Assembly: GCF_040712315.1 (NCBI RefSeq)
Contig: NC_134017.1
Coordinates: 80,109,987 to 80,173,986 of the forward strand
DNA from: Castanea sativa
Lineage: Eukaryota > Streptophyta > Magnoliopsida > Fagales > Fagaceae
Length of the DNA: 64,000 bases
Reading direction: 5' to 3'
Under the pieces are notes generated by a model that was not told where the DNA came from, did not search any database, and was given only the letters and a program-made list of their open reading frames with translations. Shown one piece after another: positions 1 through 12,400 of this stretch. Every line of letters starts with the position of its first letter. The first letter of the stretch is position 1. The translations under genes and the position numbers were made by a program.

Positions 1-80
1 GAAAATGAGAAGCTCAAGTATGAGAAAAAGGACAAGACATCACTTCTTGCTCGGTTAATGAAAGAAATGTGTGATCATAC

Positions 81-2452
81 TTGGAATAAGTCTGGACCAT
101 GAGATAGAAAATCTATAGGCTTCTAAACCAGTGTCCACCATAAGTTGGACATCATCCTGCAAGAGTGGAATCAACCTAATCATGCAGAGATCAAAAATGA
201 AGGAATGAACATGTTTCTTGCACAAATCCTTTGATTCCTATGCAGCCACAAAAAAAGAAGAAGAAGAAGAAGAAGAAGAAAAAAGAAAACTTTATAGGAA
301 AGGAATTATTGTACATACCCTGTATTTGTGATACTGATCACATGCTATGTCACCATTGGCTCCATGCGTTTTCCCTGCAAATTTGAGTTGGAGATCAGTC
401 CTGATACACATTTTCCTGTCAAGTGTCCATCTGCTAAGCTTATGTTTGTGATTCCAGTGATCAAGTTCGACCAATGACATGAATTTTCATAAAACCAAGG
501 GCTAAGGATACTGTTAAGCAAAGTTCAATTTAATTCTTCAACTATTAATTATGTCAATTTGGTCAAGGGATAGGTGACTGAGCTGCACTCAGCGTAAGAG
601 TTCTGTACGGCCAAACAGCTGAGGAAATTCAAGCAATGGTTAGAGCAATTGCTATTGAAATAGGCAAAATAGAGAGGCTGTCATTGAGGGCAATTCAGAA
701 ACTCTAATGAAGGTGTTAAAGGGACAACACTCATAGGCTGTCTCCAGTGGGACATATCCTTGACAATGCACTGGTGCTGTTAACAAACAAACATGAGGTG
801 GTTCGAGTATAAACATCAGAGAAGGCACTGTAACGTGGCTGCCCACTCAATAGCTCGCTATACCAAATATGTAATGCAAATCTGATTGTATTTTGTAATT
901 CCAAACTGATATTAATCTTTAGTTCTAGTTGGCATTCATGTAACTAACATGTAGCCCCGTATATAAGTACTATACATTTTTTTTTGGAAGAGATTCAAAT
1001 TATATATACTATTAGCTTACACTTATTTCTAAAATATATAATGATTTCTCCTTATATATATATGTGTGCGTGTGTGTGTTCAAATCAAGCATGTGTGTGT
1101 GTGATTTAGAATTTAATTGGTTTTAACTTTTCAGTTTTTGCACATAATAATTTACTTGTTACAAAAATTAAAATTTAAATGGACGCGTGGTAGAAAATTG
1201 GACTCCAATTGAAATCCAATTTAGAACCTAATTTAATTTGGACTCTTTGACACACTCAGTAATTCACTTAACACAAAATTAAAAATTAAATAAGACAAAT
1301 GGCGTAAAATTAAAAATCCAATTAAAATTTAATTGGATTTTCTCTATGTAGCTATTAATATTTATATATAGATTATACCAATGGCCTATTGACCTTTATA
1401 TTCATGGAAAATTTATAATGATTAATAACTTAATTATCTCTCAATTAAATTTTTTATTCAAGTCATAATCACATGGTTTTAAAAAACGAACCAGTCAAAG
1501 AACTGGTTTTAGGCCCGTTTCCCTATTTTACCCGATTTTTAACTGGTTTTGGCGGGTTGTTGACCGATTATAGTGCTTGTTATCAAACCAAATTAGTGGA
1601 CGGTTCCTAGTTCAACCAGTTGGACCAGCGGGTCCGGTCCAAATTTTAAAACCATGCATAATCATTCACTTTATGGAATGTATGAAGTCTAGGTAGGGCA
1701 AGAGTTTTGTCGCTCAATTAGAACCTCTTGGTGTTTTCAAGAGATATCTAGGAATCAAATCCCCCTCCCCAACTATCAATTGTATTTTAAAGATAATGTG
1801 CAATTCTAGTTATAAGCACTAATTAATGTTTTGATATATACTAGTATATTCTAATACAAATAATCTCATTTTTATTTATACACATTTACCAGAGAATAAA
1901 ATATTTCACAAAAAATGGTTGCTATTAAGGGTAATTACGAATTAACTCTTAATTATCAACAAGTTGGTTGTATTAGAACATGGATATACTCTTCTAAAAG
2001 AAATGAATATACTTTTAAAAAAATGAACAATAAACAAAAGCTTACCAGAATGGGCAAAAGTATCCCATATGCTAGGTGTCCTCCCATCTTGGTTTGCTGC
2101 ACCTTCAACCTTTCATATATAAACATTTTTTTAAAGAAACTAAAGAAATAGAGAGAATATTAATTATCTATCAGAATCTCCTCCTTTTCTTTTCTTTTTC
2201 CCCTCTCTTTCTACTTTTAGTAATGAAATAACAAAACAATATCACTGCTTTTTTCAAAGTTTTTCTAAGAAAAAATTAGAAAGAAAGTATAAAACCATTA
2301 ATTAATAAGCTAACCTGATAAGCTGAGGTTCCAGAACCAAACACAAATCCAGGTGGGAAGTCATCTCTGCTAAATTTATCAGCCCCTAGGACTAGAACCA
2401 CCGCTATGTTTATAACCAGAAATAGAGAGAAGAAATAATAGAGACTCAACAT
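81..2452 (-). CDS. GH1 beta-glucosidase, N-terminal part (first four coding exons; gene runs off left edge)
   Basis: Secreted or vacuolar glycoside hydrolase family 1 enzyme expected to hydrolyse beta-glucosides; resembles the plant BGLU11-like group. Exons read from the minus strand: 2452-2315, 2109-2046, 374-319, 156-81 (138, 64, 56 and 76 nt). Phases 0, 1 and 0 join exactly and all borders are GT..AG. Exon 1 gives a hydrophobic signal peptide ([20 protein letters not shown]) and then [17 protein letters not shown]. Exon 2 gives [21 protein letters not shown]. Exon 3 gives [19 protein letters not shown]. Exon 4 gives [18 protein letters not shown]. These are consecutive GH1 landmarks. An in-frame ATG at 2575 would add 41 residues before the signal peptide, but a TATA-like box lies between the two ATGs, so 2452 is preferred. 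Both catalytic glutamates (TFNEP, ENG) lie beyond the window, so activity cannot be judged. Intron 2 is long (1.67 kb) and holds two transposon remnants. Confidence 0.93.
944..1354 (-). mobile_element. Helitron-like AT-rich repeat (copy a) in beta-glucosidase intron 2
   Basis: Member of a dispersed family also seen at 30294-30730, 30743-32456, 32618-33609 and 43440-44880. Shared blocks include AATTCACTTGCCACAAAAAT-like and CCAATTGAAATCCAATTT-like segments and a terminal AATTGGATTTTCTCT. Other copies have a palindrome (GTGCATATGCAC) just inside a CTAG terminus, the layout of a Helitron 3' end. This copy has CTAA instead and its palindrome is degraded. It contains a (GT)n stretch near 1060-1100. 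Confidence 0.4.
1472..1656. mobile_element. hAT-type MITE with 8-bp target duplication
   Basis: A 185-bp element with terminal inverted repeats CATGGTTTTAAAA and TTTTAAAACCATG, rich in GGTCC/CCGGT segments. It is flanked on both sides by the perfect 8-bp direct repeat CATAATCA (1464-1471 and 1657-1664). An 8-bp target duplication with short inverted ends is characteristic of hAT transposition. It sits in intron 2 of the beta-glucosidase gene. Confidence 0.8.
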
Positions 2453-2640
2453 TTTTTCACACAAATTAAGCTTGAATGTACTACAATCTTCTAGCTTGAT
2501 CGAAATGAATGACTTTGGTTTATAGCCAGATGAGGAGGCAGTCTGACCAGGTGAAAAATCAACATGCATATGCATTCGATTGGCTGAGCATGCATTAACA
2601 TTAATATTTCGTTGGTGACGAGGATATTGGACTCTTTACA
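2453..2640 (-). promoter_or_regulatory. Probable promoter of the beta-glucosidase gene
   Basis: Read on the minus strand, a TATA-like CTATAAA lies at 2525-2519, about 70 nt before the chosen ATG at 2452. A CCAAT pentamer lies at 2583-2579. Between and around them are CATGCA/TGCATG (RY-type) motifs at about 2564-2595. The geometry is that of a compact plant promoter with a leader of roughly 40 nt. The motifs are short, so this is inference; the TATA position mainly helps to decide the start codon. Confidence 0.45.
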
Positions 2641-3024
2641 AATGTTCAAGGAAAATGGTTAGGATGGTGACGGAATATTTTTTATAATTGCATGCAGAGT
2701 GCCATCTGCCATGTTTCTTGTTTTAATACGTGGCTTAAATTTAAGGTGCACTTAGAATTTAGAAATCCCACTTCTATCAAACTTGGTGTTTTAGTTTTGC
2801 TCACTTTGTTGATCTTAAAAAAAAAAAAAAAGAGTACTTTCCATATTTGTATTTAGCCTTTTGGTTGTTTTCAAATACTTCAAGTTACGGCACAAGTAAA
2901 TTTTATTGTCATGTCGTGTGTTTTTGTAAGAGAGTTTTCTTTGTGTATTTGGAGCTTACTATTTTTTTTTCCTACACTTATATGTTATAACCAATAGGCA
3001 TCCGGTTTGCATGGGATATATAGC

Positions 3025-3551
3025 TAGGGGTCTGCGTCCAACCCACTAACTCGACGAACCGACACAACTCAAACCAACCTGATGCCTCTTGTTGTTTTTT
3101 CATGGGTTGGAGGGTAGGAATTTTATTTTGAGTCTCGGGTTGGGTCGGGTTCTAGTTGATAGTTCTTTCAACCTTTTTGACCCAACCCAACCCACCATAT
3201 ATATTAGTTTATTTTATTAAACTTATTTTCATTTTTAATTTTATTGATTTTGGTATTTTGAGAATTACTTTCTATGAATTTGGAAATTTGAAATATAATT
3301 TAAGTATATAATGTGAATTATAATAATTTATTAAAAAAGTATTTAAATTAATTGATGAAAACCTAATTTTTCACAAGGCATGAAACACATCTACATAACT
3401 CAGCGACCCCACCAAACCCAACCAGACCCATATGAGTGGTTTCTACACATGTGATGGGTTAGGTTTTTGTTAGGAATTTCTCAACTATACAAGGTTGGGT
3501 TTGGTTGGAAAACCTTCTAACCTGATCGAGCCCATCCTATGCATGTCCCTA
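3025..3551. mobile_element. hAT-like MITE rich in GGGTTGGGTCGGGT motifs
   Basis: The left end TAGGGGTCTGCGTCCAACCC and the right end GGATGGGCTC..GCATGTCCCTA form imperfect inverted repeats. Internally there are inverted GGGTTGGGTCGGGT and ACCCAACCCAACCC segments. This composition is typical of plant hAT-derived miniature elements. No clean 8-bp duplication is seen, so the copy is old or the ends are slightly misplaced. Confidence 0.5.
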
Positions 3552-3704
3552 GTTATGAGTTTCTAAGACTTGGCCTAGCTAATTGGTCGAGTGGAGAATG
3601 GTGGGGAATATATTTTTATGTATTGGAATATCTAAGATCAAAAGAAACTTTTTATGTAATTGAATTCAAGTAAGTTTGTAATAATATTACTTAAAAATGG
3701 TATT

Positions 3705-4610
3705 TGTTGGATTCTAAAAGTTTAGAACAATTGGCAAACCATGAGCACAAACTTGTCTAGATATAGATTCCTAGATCTATAGATTTGATTAGACAATGTT
3801 CAAGGTGTTACAAGTCAGAACACAAAAACATACAAGCTTCAAAAAGAAAAATTCAACTTCTGTGAAATTTGACCGATCGAAAATCGCAAAAAATCAGATT
3901 TTGCAAAATTTTAATTAAGCCCAACAGCCCATTGGCCCTTTAAGTGATTAGGGTTTAAGATCTATTTTACATAGTATTTATAGGAAACCCTAAGGCGCGT
4001 TTTGAAGAGACTTTGGAGGTGCTCTTGCAAGATCTAAAAGATATTGTGCCTTCCTCTTTCAAAGTCACTACCAGAAATCATTCTCATATTATTAGATTCG
4101 GTAGATATGAAGTTGTTGTAACAAGATTTACAATTGCTGATAATCTAAACCTTCAAGGGTGATCTTGGAGTCACAAACTAGAGAGTTTGTGTTGCTAAAC
4201 CTTTGAGTAGGATCTCAAAGTCACAAGTGAGGGTGCTTGTGTTGCTGTAAATCCAAGGAGAGAAGGAGTCTGTGGATTCAGAATTTGGACGTGGTCGTGT
4301 TAGTAAGTTACTGCATAAAGTCGCAATAGATTTAGGATAAAATCTGATTGTAAAAACTTCGATTCTCTTATAATAGATTTGCTTTACCTTGAGGATAGTT
4401 ATGTCAAATCCTCCCCAAGTTTTTACCTAGAAATGGTTAGTTTCATCGGTTTTCCTAAGTCATTATATTGTAGTGTTATTTACTTTTCCACTTTTGTGCA
4501 TGATATGATATATGTTTGTTTAACCTAGATCGAAATAATAAACCTAATAATTAACTTGGTTAATTAATTGGGTTAAACAATCTAGTTTAAGGGGTCTAAA
4601 CGAACAAACA
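3705..4610 (+). mobile_element. Solo LTR, 906 bp, with perfect GTATT target duplication
   Basis: Starts TGTTGGATTC and ends GAACAAACA (TG..CA borders). It is flanked by the perfect 5-bp repeat GTATT at 3700-3704 and 4611-4615. No internal retroviral-type coding region or second LTR is present, so it is best read as a solo LTR left by LTR-LTR recombination. Sequence after it resembles another LTR type, so it may be nested in an older element. Confidence 0.75.
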
Positions 4611-4615
4611 GTATT

Positions 4616-5308
4616 AATGAAGACTCAAGACTGTTCAAGAAACTGCTTAAGAAAAGCTGAATTTGTAGGCCTCGATACCTTGCTTGATACATGTCGATCT
4701 ATCAAGAGTTGATGAATTCAGTACCAAGCTCGACACCTCTCGATTTATCAAGCTTCGAGAAAACTGATTGTAAAGTTCTATTTTCGACCCATGATGACTT
4801 AGATTTTTAGGAATTCGTACACTAGGGTTCCAAAGCATATAAAAGACATTTTATAGCCATCATCATAAAGACAGATAGACACACGCATAATAGGAGTTGC
4901 TGCAACATTTGTGTGCATAGGGTTTTATGTCAAGCTACTTTTGGTTCATCTAAGTGTGGATTGAAGAACTCTGCAAAGTTACAACAATCAAAAGGGACAA
5001 TATGGAGTTAGTCACGGATAGAAAGATTCATGGCAAGGAGAAGTCTTCTACAAGATCAATTGTCCAATTGGGGTTTGGAGTTGAGATTGATATAGCTCAG
5101 TAGGTCTATTGTAATTCACCTAATGGGGTTTTCCCTACAAAGGTTTTCCTTATCATGATCAAGTCACCATGTCAAACTTATTTTCTGTTACACTTAATTT
5201 AGTTTGGTGAATTGATTGTGTCTTAATTTGATATGTATATAATTTGACTAATTAATCAATTTGGGTAATTGGATTAATTAACTGGGATCAATATATAACC
5301 CAACACAC
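4616..5308 (+). mobile_element. Diverged LTR-like fragment (same type as 22677-23492)
   Basis: Shares with 22677-23492, and with the reverse-oriented LTR at 34681-35664, an ordered set of blocks: a short TCGATA..ATCTATCGAG-type region, a GAACTTTGCAGT-like block, the TTTTTCC..ACAAATCACC-like block, a string of TTAATTAATT, and an end in CCCAACA. The 5' part is missing or interrupted by the solo LTR at 3705-4610. No coding capacity. Confidence 0.5.
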
Positions 5309-5394
5309 CTCATAATGGTTATAATTGAAATTAAATGCATTTAGAACCCATTCAGTTCCTAATTTTTAATTAGAATTTGAACATGCACTTACAC

Positions 5395-5725
5395 TATGTT
5401 AGGGTGCATGAATTGAGAGGGAAAAGAAGAGAAAAGAGTGAAGGAAGAGAGAGAAATTATTATGGAAAGAACATATTCACCATGTGTGTTTTGATGTAAA
5501 GGAGAAGAAATTTGAAAAGAAATGGAAAGAAAAAATTATCATAAAAGATTATCAAAACGTTCCAAGAGTATAAGAGTAATTTTATGGACCAGTTAGACAT
5601 TTTCTTCCAAATTGGAGAGAGCAAAAAGTGAAAAATTGGTGGGATTCATGGAAAATCCTAAGCCAACAAAGGAAAATGGATTCTTCCTCATTCCTTGTCT
5701 CCCCTTCCGTCCAACCAAACAAAGC
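5395..5725. mobile_element. Probable MITE remnant, GA-rich one side, CCAACCAAAC end
   Basis: A GA-rich stretch (GAGAGGGAAAAGAAGAG) leads into AT-rich sequence and ends in CCTTCCGTCCAACCAAAC. This resembles miniature elements whose ends read GTTTGGATGGAAGG. The left inverted end is not intact and no target duplication is visible. A related start (GGTCCGTTTGGATTGAGAGG) occurs near 46136. Confidence 0.3.
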
Positions 5726-5916
5726 TGTAAAATTTTAAGTCCTAAATCTCACTGTATTATTATTATTTGATAATTTGACAATTATAACAACAAGGGAAGG
5801 GAAATTTGAAACCTGAATCTCTACCTTGAAAATACCAGAAGATGCAGGTTGAAAGATAAGACTCTTGACCCTAAGTCTCACTCTTAAAAGTTCCGCCCTA
5901 TAATCTATCAATTGCA

Positions 5917-6498
5917 TATAAGGTGGAACTTAAAAAAAGGGGGGTTGTGTGTCATGTGTGACTTTTTTTTTTTTATGAACATGTGTGACATTTTTGGTAG
6001 AACATAACAATGAAAGAAGGCATAGAGACATGCAGGACATTCTTTCGTTAGAAAAATCAGTTAAAACAAGCGCGTTAGGGAAACACAAAGACAAGACAAA
6101 AAAAGAAAAGAAAAGGTTAGACATAGGAGTTCCAAAGTGTCCGGAAAACATTGAGCGGCTCTCATTCTTTCCTCACCTCTCGCTCTGAACTGTTGCAATG
6201 CCGCTCTCTCATTCTCTTCCATTCTTACCTGTAAATCTACTCCTCCTCTACCCTCTAATTTTAGAAACCACGACCAATCCAAGAACCCAAACCAAAAGAA
6301 GAAGGAAAAAAAAAAAAAAAAACTTTGCTGTTTTTCGTTCATGAATGAACTGACACCATTATCGTTTTCATAATATTAATCATTTTCTCTTCTGGGTTTC
6401 TTCTCTTTTCTTTTGTTTTTGAAGTTGAAAGAAAAACCCATTTCTTGTTTTCTCTTTCTGGGTTCTCATTCATTGTTTTGGTGAGTGAGAAAGAAAAG
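5917..6498 (+). promoter_or_regulatory. Upstream and leader region of the SRF-type kinase gene
   Basis: Between the last repeat remnant and the ATG at 6499 there is no convincing open frame. A TATA-like CATATAAGG lies near 5916. The last 150 nt before the ATG are strongly pyrimidine-rich (TTCTCTTCTGGGTTTCTTCT-like), typical of plant leaders. An A-tract follows at 6304-6321. The transcription start cannot be placed from sequence alone. Confidence 0.3.
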
Positions 6499-9400
6499 AT
6501 GTACCACTACCACAACAACATTGTTGCCTTTTGGCTTGTTTTCCTTGTAGTCTTGACCTCTCGGGTGCACTCGAAAACTGCTTCCCCGGATGGTATGTGA
6601 TCTCGGTTTAATGTATTTTTGAACATTGTGGTGATTTCAATTGAGAAAAAAATGATGTCTTTCTCATGTATTTGTTTACTTTTGATCATTGTACTTTTTA
6701 CAAATAGTTGGTGAGTGATTTGAATACCTTAATGGAGAACACTTGCTTTTTGAGAAAAATGTGGGGCATGTTAAAATTGTGTCCTTGAGTGCCTATATCA
6801 ATGCATTAAAAGGTGCAATGTAAAGAACTAGGATCTTCTATGTATTTTGACAAGAAGGCATCAAGTGGATGTTGAAGAGGTTTTATGCTTGTGAGTATAG
6901 TTTCTAATTTATCCATAATGAGTATTGTAACTCAATCAATTTTGTTATATTTGCATCTGTTCTGTGTTTTGGATCCTATACACATAGACATCCTTCAACC
7001 TATGGGAGTTGCATTTGTTTATTTGTATGCATCTTTACTGAGATTAAGTTTGTTTTCTCTTTGAAAAGATTTTAAATTGGTAGTTATGTATCATTGAAAT
7101 TGAAGATCGTGATGTTTGCTAACTGTATTTTGCAGTTTCTGCCCTTAATGTGATGTATAACAGCTTGAATTCTAATTCAAAACTAACTGGCTGGAAATCA
7201 AGTGGGGGTGACCCTTGTGGTGATTCCTGGTTAGGGATCAAGTGCTCAGGCTCATCCGTAACTGAAATGTATATATCATTTTCAAATCTTTATCTGCCTT
7301 CTGTTGAGAACTTACTGTTCATATTTTACAGAATGTGCTGAAATTTCTGAATCAAACCTTCTTTTTGCTAAAACATTTGCAGAAACCTATCTAACCTTGG
7401 ACTCACCGGATCAATGGGCTACCAGCTTTCAAGCTTAACATCCGTCACTCACTTGTGAGACCCTATTTTAAAAATAGGCATCTTTTTATGTCACAATTTT
7501 CTTTTACCTTAGAAAGAACTTCACCTGAAGTCAATGCATTTGTTTGTCTAGTACAGTGATTTAAGCAAGAACAACCTAAAGGGTGAGATACCATATCAAC
7601 TCCCTCCTAATGCAGTTTACATGTAAGTCATCATGAAAAAAAACTCATATATCTTTTGTAAATTATCCTAAACTGAATTTATTTTGATGCCATTAATATT
7701 TTGTGTACTGTACAATGATCCTTTTTTGGCTCTGTTATGGTCTATGAGCATGATTTATGGTATCCTGCTGCTGTCATTTGAAACTTTACACTGTTCCTCT
7801 AGATTCATTTTATTAATTTATATTCTTTTATTTACTTTCATCTTTTTATCTTGTTGTTTTTACTGAGCTTTGCAAAAGAGTGGCAAAGTTAAGCTAATTT
7901 TAATCATTGGAGAAGGTTGAAATTTCATCAGTACCATCAATATAGCTTAAGTTGATGGCCTGCATCACTGTTCACCTCCTACAATTATATATCTTGGTGG
8001 CTTGTGTGATGAACTTAGTGATTGCATATGGTGTCATATATGAAATTTACATACTTCTTAAAGAAATTATGTAGATCTTTAATACATTGCAGTCCATCTG
8101 CCAAAGAAGACCTTTTTCAAGACAGTAGTCTTCGATAATTTTCTACCTTATAACTAGCTTCTTGTCAATACATTTATATTGGCCTTATCCAGATCTATTT
8201 GCATTGACCTTAAATAATTTACAGTACTGATATTGCACATTTGAGGTGCAGAGATCTTTCTCAAAATGGCTTCACTGGTGGTGTGCCCTACTCAATTTCT
8301 CAGATGGCTGACCTTCAATACCTGTAAGCAATTTTTTATTTGATATTTTTAATTTTGGCATTTTTTTTTTGGCAGTCCTGTTTCTCAATTATTTGATGAT
8401 GGGTGCAGATATCTTGGTAACAATCAGCTGAAAAACCAGTTGAGTGATATGTTTGGAAAACTTTCAAAACTGAAAGAGATGTAAGTATTACTAACATGAC
8501 AGAAAATTTCTTCTTTTTTCCTTATTTGGGTGGGAATTGTAAGCTCCTGCTTGCTGTGAGCAGCTTTACAAATTCACGGTCTTGCATTTAATATGAATTA
8601 AGCTGGCTTCTGGCTTTTTACAGTAAACACCAAATTGAGAATGTGCTTAAGTCTATCTATTGATATTTTTTTTTATATAAGTAATGAGAAAATTTTATTA
8701 GAATATCAAAAAAGTGGCACCCAAGTATACAGGAAGTATACACTAGGGACAAAAACAATCAAAAACACAAATCACAAGCATCTCTCTATTGATATATTGC
8801 AAAAATTTTATTTTACTTTCACAAGGGCCTATTCTATATATTAAACTTCCTTATAAGATCATAAATTCTCTCTTATGGGTTCCTTACTAGCTGAACTAGA
8901 TATGTACTCTAGATGAACATGTTGTATAACCATTTTATCAAGTTATTCATTGGCTTGATTGAGATTAGAAATCTGCTATCTCACTAAATTTTGATTTAAA
9001 AAAAAAAAAATGTAACACAGTATAAAGATATACTTTATAAATAATGATAAAGAATAATTTTTCTTATTCATACCATGAACTGCCTTGCAGGGATCTTTCC
9101 GACAACTCACTGTCAGGCAATTTGCCTCAGAGTTTCAAATCACTCAAAAGCCTCAAAAAATTGTAAGAATAAATTCATTTTAAATTTAGATCTTTAAATT
9201 TCTGTGTGCTAAATTTCTTATCTGCATACAGGAATCTGAAAAACAATCAATTCAGTGGCTCAATTAATGCCCTTGCTAATCTTCCCCTTGATGATTTGTA
9301 AGTAGGCATCCAGTTCATATTTTATTACTTTAACATGGTGGTTTTCATGGAAATTGTACAAAAATTAATATTCATTATTTCATTTATTGTATTTATTTTA

Positions 9401-12400
9401 TTTGTGGCTTAGTTTATTCTTTTATTGTACACGGTATTGAAAACATATCTTCTGTCTCATCCGATAGAATATTTGTAAAGCTATTTTTTATATTCCTTGG
9501 ATTTTACTCTATACAGCCTCAAATGGTAATCATTCTCTGAAAAAGTGAATAGCCAATATTTGGGGTTAAACCTTTTCTAATATGATAAGGTATTTAATAT
9601 ACTTGACAAAAGGTTTCATAGTCATTGAAGAATTATAAAATGAGATAAATTATGTGCCGTTTCCTTTTCTTAATTGAATATGGTGCTCACTATTTCTATG
9701 TGTGCATCTTTCTATGAATCAAATGATTTAACTTAATTATCTAGTCCAACACTGAAGTGTACTTTTATAATTCAAACTGTGCATTGAAAATGGCCTCCCC
9801 AAATAATACCGGCTAAAGAGACATCAAAAACTTAAACCAGATGGAATGTACTATCTAAAAGGGCTTGGGGCAATCATAGAAAAATTGTTGCCTTCTGAAA
9901 GCACAATGCTCTCTTTATCATCTTAGTTATGAGGGATACCATTGCGAGTTTAAAATTTTCATTAAATAAATATAATTATAAAGTATTTTGTGTTGCATGA
10001 TATATTTTAAATTTCCATCCTTAAATGCAGGAATGTTGAAAACAACAAATTTAGTGGATGGATTCCAGACCAATTGAAAGAAATAAACTTAGAGTGAGTG
10101 TATCTGTTCAAATTACTCTTATTTATGGATGCAATTTTTAAGAAGTTGTTTCTCTGACTTTGTGATTATCTTTAATGAAGATCTGGAGGTAATTCCTGGT
10201 CATCTGGAGGAGCTCCTCCTCCTCCTCCTGGTACACCACGTGTTGCTGATCGACACACTACTAAAACCCATTCTGGAGGTAAGTCTGTCCTGAGTGGAGC
10301 AGCAATAGCTGGAATAGCTTTGGGTGCACTGGCAGCAATTGGGGTTCTAATTGCACTATTTTCAAGAAGAAAGTCATCTCCTTCCTCACATTTCCTTGAT
10401 GAGGAGAGATCTAACCAGAGTAGATCATTTACTCCTCTTGCATCTCAAGAATTATCCAAAGACTTGCCTACCAACATAAGCAACGACTTCAAAGGTAAAT
10501 TTTCTTTGTCCTGCATTCTTTGTAGGGAGCTTACTAGAATTGTCTTAATAATGTTGCAGACATAAATATCATATTAGGCCTTAAAGTTTCCTCTTTGCTT
10601 ATTCAGAGTTGTCCTGGAAAATATTTTGGAACATCTGTAGCATGATGTTTCACCTTCATTAGTAAAAAGGCTTTGGAATAGAAAGTGTATGCCATGCCTA
10701 TCCATTTAGGGTCTATGATAACTGGTGTAGATAGACTTGTCATTGACTGAGTATTAATTAGTCTATCTGTGGCTGGAATATCTCCTTTGTCTATGCGTTC
10801 TTTAGTTGGTCTTTCAATTACTTGATCAAAACTAGTGCATTGCTGGCCATTCGATGTCTATTTCATCCTTCTGTAATGTTTGATTGATATTTCTTAAGAT
10901 TGTTATTTTATTTTTGTTGTATACCTGGTAAATGTGGACTTTGCACTGTAATTTAACTGACTAGATATTGTACTGGTGACAGGGCATAGGTCAATGGATT
11001 CATCTGCTTCAATTGATATAAAGACTTTGCAAAAGTCTCCTTCAGTTGGTTTTAAGCTTCCACCTCCTGAGTTTAAGCAAACTTATAATGACAATGAGTT
11101 CGCTAACCTTCTGAATGCTAGAAAAAGCACCTCCCTTCGTGCTACATCATACTCTTTGGCAGATTTACAACTCGCTACTGCTAATTTTGCGTCAGGCCGC
11201 CTTCTCGGAGAGGGATGTATTGGACGTGTTTATCGAGCTAAATATGCTGATGGAAAGGTATTTTCAATCTGGTTATCATATTTTGTTATCTTGTCCAATA
11301 TCACTTTCAAATTACTATGATCTTCTTTGAATTCACCATTTCCAGTATCACTAATTTGTAATTTGCGCTTGCTGCTGGATTATTTTTCTTGGATATTATT
11401 AGTAAATGATGATATTTTGACCTATCAGCAAATGATTATTTGAGTAATCAAAATTTACTTACAATCTACACTCAGAAATGGGCAAGTTTCGAATTAAAAT
11501 ATTATATTTATACATGTTTTTCAGGTTTTAGCTGTTAAAAAGATTGACTCTTCACTTTTTCAAGGAAGGCGATCAGAAGAATTTTCTGGAATAGTTTCAA
11601 ACATTTCCAGGCTTCGCCATGCGAACATAGCTGAGCTTGTTGGTTATTGTTCAGAACAGGGGCATAACATGTTAATTTATGAGTATTTCAGAAATGGTTC
11701 ACTTCATGAATTCTTACACATGTCAGATGACTATAGCAAACCACTAACTTGGAACACCAGAGTCAGAATTGCATTAGGGACAGGCCGAGCAGTTGAGTAA
11801 GTCAACATATATTCTATATCTCGGATAACTTTCTATTTTTTTATTGGTCAGTAAGAGCAAACATATCATTTAGTAAAAGTAGTATCCCTTTGTTTATGTG
11901 CATGTTTCGTGGGCTCACAGATGCACACAAACACTGTATGATTTATGGTTAAGTTAGATAAATTTATGTGCTAATTGGCTGGTTCATACAAGAAATTAAG
12001 CTTCCTTTTTTCATTTCCCTTTTCCAGTCACAAATCATACATTCCAATATGACTAGTTGGTAGCCTTAATGAATTTATCTTTCTAAAGATTTAAACACCT
12101 ATACTTTAAAATTATAAATGTATGTCGCAATGAAAAAAATTTCCCAAGTTTGCTTCATATTACATATTTTTGTGGATTGGCACTGTGACTGGTTTAGGTT
12201 TATGAGGGCATCAAATTCTAAGAACTGAACTAACTCAAATTCCAAACCTGAGAAGTAAAGACAGCTACTATGGGTTTAACAAAACTGAGTTGATCTGGGT
12301 AAACATAGAAATTTCATCTGGGATATTTAGCATTAAATATGCTTAGTTTGATTAAAAAAAAATCTATCCACATGCATTTAGTCATGTACATACAGTAGGA

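Noticed and set aside
292..480. 62-aa minus frame called as a possible small gene
   Set aside because: Only its second half is coding: it is beta-glucosidase exon 3 (319-374) read through its upstream intron.
652..846. 64-aa minus frame inside the beta-glucosidase intron
   Set aside because: No splice-compatible phase, no family similarity that I recognise, and the true exon 2 was found at 2046-2109.
5930..6342. Overlapping frames on both strands upstream of the SRF gene
   Set aside because: Low-complexity K/E and F/L-rich translations from A- and T-rich leader DNA; no conserved motif.
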